From Cordia subcordata (Eukaryota > Streptophyta > Magnoliopsida > Boraginales > Cordiaceae): DNA of 64,000 bases. Made by a program: the position numbers and the translations under genes. The DNA lies in assembly GCA_028554755.1 (NCBI GenBank), contig JAPTOF010000006.1:9666501-9730500 (forward strand). The letters run 5' to 3'. Below, in pieces: positions 57,889 to 64,000 of this stretch (its first letter is position 1; each line of letters begins with the position of its first letter). The notes beneath the pieces were generated by a model. That model was not told the DNA's origin, did no database searches, and saw nothing but the letters and a program-made list of their open reading frames with translations.

Positions 57889-60383
57889 CAGCTAACGTGG
57901 TAGAGAGTACTAATAGTGATGGGGAGAACTCGAGTAGTACTGGGGAAGTTTTGACTGTGAGTGCATCACAGTGGCATAATCAATGGATTCTTGATATTGG
58001 TGCAACGTTTCATATGTGTCCTAGGCGTGACTGGTTCTCTTCTTATTTCAAAAGAGAAGGGAAAGTCTTTTTAGGCAATGATCTTTTGTTGAAGGTGGAG
58101 GAAATGGGCATTGTAAATATAAAGATGTTTGATGGTATTACAAGATCTCTTAAGTGTTGGCATGTACCGGAGCTGAAGAAAAACTTGATTTCTCTTGGGC
58201 GTTTGGATTCTCATGGATACAAATTCCGAAGTGAGAATAGTGTCTTAAAGGTGACCAAAGGTGTAATTGTGCTCTTGAAAGGGAACTTGACTGGCGGCCT
58301 ATATGTCTTTCAAGGTAATACAGTTACAGGTGTTGCAGCTGTTACATCTGAGGAGAGTGATAATGACACTACGCAGTTATGGCATAAAAGGTTGGGCCAT
58401 ATGAGCGAGAGGGGACTGACCGAGTTGAGCAAGAGGGATTTGCTTTGTGGACAAAGAACTGGAAAGCTTGAATTCTGCGAGCATTGTGTCTTTGGAAAGC
58501 AAACCGGGGTGAAGTTCAGCAAGGGGCAAGAGAACACCAAAGGTACACTTGATTATATTCATTCTGATCTTTGGGGTTCTAATAAAGTTCCTTCCAAGAA
58601 AGGTGCCAGGTATTACATCACTTTCATTGATGCATACTCTTGGATGGTGTGGGTATACTTCTTGAAAACTAAAGATGAGGCATTTCCAACATTTGTCGAG
58701 TGGAAGACGTTGATTGAGAAACAGATCAAGCGTCTTAGAACTGAAAATGGGTTGGAATACTGCAATAAAGAGTTTGATGAGTTCTGTAGGAAACATGGCA
58801 TTGTGAGACACCGCACATGTGTAGGAACACCACAATAGAATGGAGTTGCAGAACGCATGAATAGAACTCTGGTGGAGATAGCTCATTGTGTGCTTTCTCA
58901 TTCTGGCTTGAGTCAAGACTTTTGGGCTAAAACTATTAATACAGCATGCTACTTGATGAATAAGTCTTCATCCAAAGCTATTGAATTGAAAACTCCTTTT
59001 GAGTTATGGTCTGGTAAGCCTGCTGACTACTCTCGATTAAGAGTGTTTAGTTGCCCTGCATACACTCGCGTGAAGGATGGCAAGTTGGAGCCGAGGGCAA
59101 AGAAATGCATATTTCTAGGCTATGCGTCCGAGAGGAAAGGTTACAAGTTGTGGTACACAGATCCAAAGCCTCCAGGTTTTCTCATCAGTAGGGATGTGAC
59201 ATTCAATGAGTCTACTTCATTAGACCAAGAAAAGGAAAAAGCGGTACTTGGTTTAAACCACGGTGTCAAAGAGTAGGTGGAGGTATTTGCTGATATTCTA
59301 AATGTTCCATCTAGCAATAGTAATAGTCCAATTCAGCCGACTCAGCCAACTGAGGTACATGATCAAAATGTGCCTGAACAACAAAAGTACAGCATTGCCA
59401 CTGGGCGAGAAAGAAGACAGATTAGAAAGCCTCAAAGGTACGGATACGCTGATCTTATTGCTTATGCTTTGACTGTTGCCGAAACAATTGAAGGACATGC
59501 GCCGAATTCATACAAAGAGGTCATATCTAGGAAAGATTCTGCTCAGTGGGTGGGTGCCATGAGTGAGGAGATTGAGTCTCTTCATAAGAATCAAACATGG
59601 GAGCTTGTTGAATTGCCTAAGGGACAACGAGTTGTCGGTTGCAAATGGGCTTACAAGAAAAATGAAGGTACTCCAGGGGTTAAGGGTCCTCGATACAAGG
59701 TACTGTTGGTGGCAAAAGGCTATACACAAAGAGAGGGTGTTGACTTCAACGAAGTGTTCTCTCCGATTGTGAAGCATACTTCGATCAGGGTTTTACTTGC
59801 CTTGGTTACTCTTCATGACTTAGAGCTTGAGCAACTAGATGTGAAAACGGCGTTTTTGCATGATGATCTTGAAGAGCAAATTTACATTAGTCAACCGGAA
59901 GGGTGTATAGTTCCTGGTAAGGAGAACCATGTTTGCAAACTGAAAAAGTCCTTGTATGGGTTGAAGCAATCACCTCGACAATGGTACAAGAGATTTGACA
60001 CATTCATGGTAGGTGCTGGATATACAAGGAGTGCCTATGACAGCTCTGTGTATCCCAAAAAGCTTCCAGATGGTTTATTTGTGTACTTGTTGTTGTATGT
60101 CGATGATATGGTTATTGCTGCTAAAAGCATGTCTACTATCGACGAATTAAAGAAGCAGCTGGGTAATGAGTTTGAGATAAAGGATCTTGGAGCAGCAAAG
60201 AAGATTCTTGGCATAGAGATTCACAGAGATAGAAACGCTAGGAAGCTGTTTTTGTCTCAGCAGAGTTATATTGAGAAGATGCTGGAGCGTTTCGGGATGC
60301 TTAAAGCAAAGTCTGTGACTGTACCGTTTGTTGCTCATTTCAAGTTGTCTGTAGATTTGTCACCTAAAATGAGGAGGAGGTGA
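57879..60383 (+). pseudogene. pol: copia pol: protease, integrase and reverse transcriptase with two in-frame stops
   Basis: The protease active site reads WILDIGATFHMC near 57985-58020, with Ile in place of the Ser of DSGA. GAG-pre-integrase is LWHKRLGHMSERGLTELSKR (58378). In the integrase core the first Asp is in HSDLWG (58560), but the second region reads LRTENGLEYCN (58733) where LRTDNG is usual. A TAG at 58836-58838 replaces the Gln before NGVAERMNRT. A second TAG at 59274-59276 falls in the linker. The reverse transcriptase follows with GCKWAYKKNEGTPG (59640), DVKTAFLHDDLEE, LYGLKQSPRQWY and an intact YVDD (near 60097). The frame ends at 60383 because of a one-base shift in the EEEV segment. 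Confidence 0.94.
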
Positions 60384-61065
60384 AGCATATGTGTCGTGTT
60401 CCATACTCGAGTGTTGTTGGTAGCTTGATGTATGCTATGGTGTGTACTCGTCCTGACATTTCACATGCAGTTAGAGTTGTGAGCAGGTATATGGCATCAC
60501 GTGGGAAAGCACATTGGGAAGCGGTGAAATGGATAATGAGATATTTGTGTGGCACTACGAATGTAGGTTTACTGTTTAACAAGATGACTAGAGATTGCGC
60601 GAGGTTGGTGGGTTATTGTGATTCAGACTTCGCGGGTGGCCTTGATAAGAGAAGATCTCTGACGGGTTATGTGTTTACTCTCTCTGGATGTGCTATCAGT
60701 TGGAAAGCAACATTACGGTCTACTGTGGCATTGTCAGCTACTGAGGCAGAGTACATGGCAATTGCAGAAGCTATGAAAGAGACCATGTGGTTATAAGGCC
60801 TGGTTCGTGATCTTGGACTACAACAAGATACAAGTACAGTCTTTTGTGATAGTCAGAATACAATCCATCTGACGAAAAATCAGATGTATCATGAGAGGAC
60901 TAAACACATTGACATCAGATATCTCTTTATCAAAGATGTTGTGTCACAGGGGATCATATCGGTGCAGAAGATTACTACCCATGAGAATCCAGCAGATATG
61001 ATGATCAAGGTGGTTCCAGTCAGCAAGTTCAAGCATTGTTTGGACTTGGTTGTTATTTGCAGTGC
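60380..61065 (+). pseudogene. pol: copia RNase H, C-terminal part of pol
   Basis: Continues pol in the next frame: CRVPYSSVVGSLMYAMVCTR, GYCDSDFAGGLDKRRSLTGY and STVALSATEAEYMAIAEAMK, the copia RNase H blocks with Asp and Glu in place. A TAA at 60794-60796 replaces the residue after MWL. The same frame goes on with TVFCDSQNTIHLTKN and YHERTKHIDIRYLFIKD, then HENPADMMIK near 60985 (Thr of PADMMTK changed to Ile). Confidence 0.92.
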
Positions 61066-61146
61066 GAAGCATTGGGCCCTTAGGGACCGTTGGCAGCAGG
61101 GACGATGGTGTGTTAATTGGAGCGAATACGTGCCAAGGTAGAGATT

Positions 61147-61527
61147 TGTTGAATGTGGCCTGAATTCTTTGGCAACAAGAATAGCAAATTTCCTTGTTAG
61201 CATTTACCTTGTTTGCTTCTACCATAACAATACATAATTAATATGTGTTCTTTTCCTTGTAGTATATTGTTTCCTTATCCTTATAGAATACGAATTAAGA
61301 TACTTGTGTACTATAAATAGGGGCTAGGATATTGTATTAAGTGCCTTAGGGCCACACCCCTTGAGGGGTGTGGGGTGAGAAAAACCAGAGTAAGCCTTGT
61401 AGTATTCAAAATCAATAATAATTTATTCTCTGCTGCCCGTGGACGTAGGCTTTAAGGCCGAACCACGTAATTCTCTTGTGTTCGTTTTCTTCTCATATTC
61501 TTCGTGTTTGTATGTTTTTTCCCAATA
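61147..61527 (+). repeat. 3' LTR of the Tork-like element
   Basis: 381 bp, gap-free against the 5' LTR. TATA box CTATAAATAG at 61311-61320. The final CA has become TA (CCCAATA), and the target copy GTAGT follows. Confidence 0.95.
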
Positions 61528-61532
61528 GTAGT

Positions 61533-62084
61533 AACAGGAGAGAACCCATGTTATTATAAACTGGATAGACTCATCACTTATCATCGTAACAAGTAATTAC
61601 TCACGGACCACGTAGGCCTTCGAACAAAGTGTGATCCAGTGGTTGGTATCCAATAAATTAGCAAATGTGTAACATGTTTAACGCTAACTTTGTAGAAGAT
61701 ACGTGTTTAGTATATAGTGTCGTGAACTCACTATTATTGTCTCCAATATGACTTTTAAGTATTTTGGATTAGTTAAATTATGTTCAATGACACACTACAA
61801 GACAATGAATTAAGAATGCCATAATTATAACTTCAACATAAATGGAGGAATGCCTCATAATTTTTCAAGATTACATGGGAAAACGCTCAATATTGAGCTT
61901 TTTCTCCTAAGACAACCAAAAGCTAGCTAGAAGCTAATAGGATATATACCATCTACACCAAAAGCTTCTAATAATGTTTGAGTCTTCGGACTCTCGACCA
62001 CCATTTTGATCCATCACGTTCCAACTTTTCCTTCTTCGATCTGTACAGCAGTTTTCCCCCATACTATCCTAATTCTACTGCTTT
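61533..62084. other. intergenic DNA and 3' flank of the thermospermine synthase gene
   Basis: No gene seen. It should hold the 3' untranslated region of the minus-strand gene that ends at 62085. Confidence 0.55.
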
Positions 62085-63897
62085 TCATATGCGATATGCC
62101 ACACCATGTCCATGGATGAACCTTGCATCTTCTTCAGTATAGACGTGCGTTTCATTCTTCAACCTGAAAGATTTATTATGCACAAACTAGTTAAATTAAA
62201 ATGTCATCAATTAACAGAGATAAATTTAGAATTTCTTTTTTTTTTTCCTCGGTGAGTCTGTAATTCTATGTATATAAATTCTTGTGGCCGTAACTAATTA
62301 GATTTTTTGGCGTGAAAACACATGGATATATTTTTTAGAAAAATCTTCGGGGTCAGTGATAGCTACAACCACTAGAAGCCCCCAAATGCCTTCACTGAGA
62401 ATTAAGCATAGGAATTTATATAATATCATGGCCTCACGTTTTAGCAACAGTCTTATTCAAGATTGTAGAGGAGACAAAAGAGGCTCCATTTAGATATAAC
62501 AATTCTCCATCAATTCTTTCTGCAATCCTCTTGTCCAGTTTCACAGCATCAATGCAGAATGGTTGATCAGAGGCCTACATTCATATGTATATAAAGATGT
62601 CAGCTATATACATAATTGTCAAAAAAATCCAAACTAAAACTAAGTAACAATTCAACTAACCATAACCCAACCCCATGTATCTGCAAAAGATGGTACATGA
62701 GCTGTGTATGCAAGCACATCTGCATCATCATAAACAAGTGTTATATATATTACTCGGTGTAGGATGCAAAATCTTTCAAAAGGGTATCTTTTTTAGAAAT
62801 TAGTGCGTTTTTTATGAAAAACTTACACTTGAAAACCTGTTTTATTGTGTTGTATATTGATGAGAAGACCTCCTTATGAGTGAACACTCCTGCTGGTCCA
62901 GCCTGTGCAACACGAAAATAGCATTATCAGATTAGTGTATGTAAGAGGAGAGTGGATAGCTGGACTTTGAACGTTCATAACGTTGTAAGATTAAAGAAAT
63001 ATATGGTCAACTAATAGTACATTTGTGATAAAATGATTTTAAACAGTTCGTTTGATCTTTTTTTTCACATTATATATTACGAAGGGATCCAAGTTCGTAA
63101 CGGGGTAAAATTACCTATATGGAAGGTGTGGAAACAAAAGACTAACCTGGGTGACAAAGATGCCGTTGTCACTGAGCTTAGGCTTGAGAATCTTTTCATA
63201 GAAAGATTTTGTGTAAAGTTGATAGCATGGACCTCCTTCAACTGGATCTGCTAAATCCCCAACTATGATGTCGAATTTTTCCTTCCTCCCCTCCAATTCA
63301 GCTCTTCAAAAAAAGTTTTAAGATTAATTAAAAAAAAAAAGAAAACTTTCAAGTTTATAGAAAAATAAAAAAATTCCAAATTTATACAATGAGTCTTTAT
63401 ATAACCATTTAAACGTCGAGCGCTTTTAAATAGGGGGCAAATTAAAAAAGAAAAAAGAAAAAAGAAAAGACTCAGTGAAGACTATAAAACATAATTTTCT
63501 AACTCATTTTAGTTATATATATTCCCAATGGGAGTTAATTCACTTTTTTAACTAAAAATACATAAGTATTTAATTTTAAAATAGGATTTTACAAGTGGAA
63601 ACAATCTTCATCTTTGTTATCTTTAAATTTTTGCCTTTTTTTCATTTATTCAAGTTCATGTTCGTGATTAATTAAATTGGTATGCAAGAAGTTTTCACAA
63701 ATGTGCTTTCTGATCATGAACTTCATAATTAATAAGAAATATTGACTTGGATTTTTTAGTATTTTATTTTTCAAATAAACATTTTTAAAGATGCTGATTA
63801 TGTCTTACTTGGCATCATTAATCACTAAATTAAGCTTCTTGTTGCGAAATGCGTCATGGTTTGCTGTTAGGTGCCTTCGACAGAAATCAACAACCTC
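62085..63897 (-). CDS. ACL5: thermospermine synthase, ACAULIS5 type (3' part; gene continues past the window)
   Basis: The family transfers an aminopropyl group from decarboxylated S-adenosylmethionine to spermidine, making thermospermine, which restrains xylem differentiation. Exons in gene order are 63809-63897, 63147-63303, 62827-62902, 62661-62719, 62438-62574 and 62085-62163. All joins are GT-AG with matching phases, giving 198 codons and a TGA. The protein reads EVVDFCRRHLTANHDAFRNK, LVINDAK, the catalytic region FDIIVGDLADPVEGGPCYQL, YTKSFYEKILKPKLSDNGIF and VTQAGPAGVFTHKEVFSSIY, then AHVPSFADTWGWVM. It ends in ETHVYTEEDARFIHGHG. DLADPVEGGPCYQLY and the ARFIHGHG tail separate it from spermidine and spermine synthases. 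The 5' exons lie beyond 64000; the upstream-ORF control known for ACL5 cannot be examined. No lesions seen. Confidence 0.93.
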
Positions 63898-64000
63898 CTG
63901 CAAGAAAAAAAATATATATATATATGTGTGTGTGTGTATTACACACATAAAAATTTGAATATCAACATCTTGAATAACATTTGAGCTTTATCCTGGCAAT
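63898..64000 (-). other. intron of the thermospermine synthase gene (partial)
   Basis: The acceptor TTTCTTGCAG (minus strand) borders the exon at 63897. The expected preceding codons (ending VVMCDID in the family) are not found up to 64000, so this stretch is intron. It includes a (TA)n(TG)n microsatellite at 63911-63938. Confidence 0.6.

Larger units (their letters stand above)
55859..61527 (+). mobile_element. Ty1/copia retrotransposon (Tork/TNT-like), complete but inactive
   Basis: LTRs of equal length (381 bp) at 55859-56239 and 61147-61527, each starting TGTTGAATGTGGCC. Target duplication GTAGT at 55854-55858 and 61528-61532. Primer site TGGTATCTAGAGC (56243-56255) is the tRNA-Met type with one change from TGGTATCAGAGC. 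The polypurine tract AAGGTAGAGATT (61135-61146) precedes the 3' LTR. One long gag-pol frame is readable from 57121 to about 61060 but broken by stops and frameshifts. The LTRs differ at roughly 30 sites. It is the youngest-looking and best-preserved coding element here, yet three catalytic or binding residues are changed. Confidence 0.96.

Overview
The window is AT-rich nuclear DNA from an angiosperm, most likely a eudicot. The support is GT-AG introns in plant genes (an MSL10-type mechanosensitive channel, photosystem II PsbX, a thermospermine synthase), plant retrotransposon lineages (Athila-type Ty3/gypsy and Ty1/copia), plant-type MITEs and a piece of mitochondrial ccmB. I cannot name the species.

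Layout. Positions 1-46,500 are almost entirely repeats. An old Athila-type element (909-14536, TSD CCTGT) carries gag, pol and env-like pseudogenes and holds a Tourist-like MITE. It split a Pro/Thr-rich repetitive sequence. From 14.8 to 23.4 kb there are two local duplicated sequence families, one in three copies and one in two, plus remnants of a coiled-coil coding sequence on the minus strand. A non-autonomous hAT element (23562-24694), small MITEs and SINE-like pieces follow. Next is about 1.4 kb of mitochondrial-like DNA (about 26.2-27.6 kb) ending inside ccmB, then a decayed Ty1/copia element (27752-35439, TSD ATTAC) whose gag is split by a reversed solo LTR. From 35.4 to 41.4 kb I see non-coding AT-rich DNA, a 22-bp minisatellite and a 129-nt hairpin. 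A coding-poor LTR element (41380-45557, TSD CTGAT) carries a 44-bp tandem array.

The gene-bearing part starts near 46.5 kb. The MSL10-like gene has five coding exons (47897-52347, 783 aa). Then come a PIF/Harbinger-like MITE, the intronless psbX gene (55309-55677), a Tork/TNT-like Ty1/copia element (55859-61527, TSD GTAGT) inserted about 180 bp after the psbX stop, and the last six coding exons of an ACAULIS5-type thermospermine synthase on the minus strand, which runs off the right edge.

The three host genes have unrelated jobs (membrane tension sensing, photosynthesis, polyamine synthesis for xylem development) and do not form a functional cluster. All three coding LTR elements are disabled by stops, frameshifts and altered catalytic residues. 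I found no convincing new gene system. The least explained signals are the 129-nt hairpin, the 44-bp array inside the coding-poor LTR element, and the paired duplicated blocks at 16.5 and 22.6 kb.
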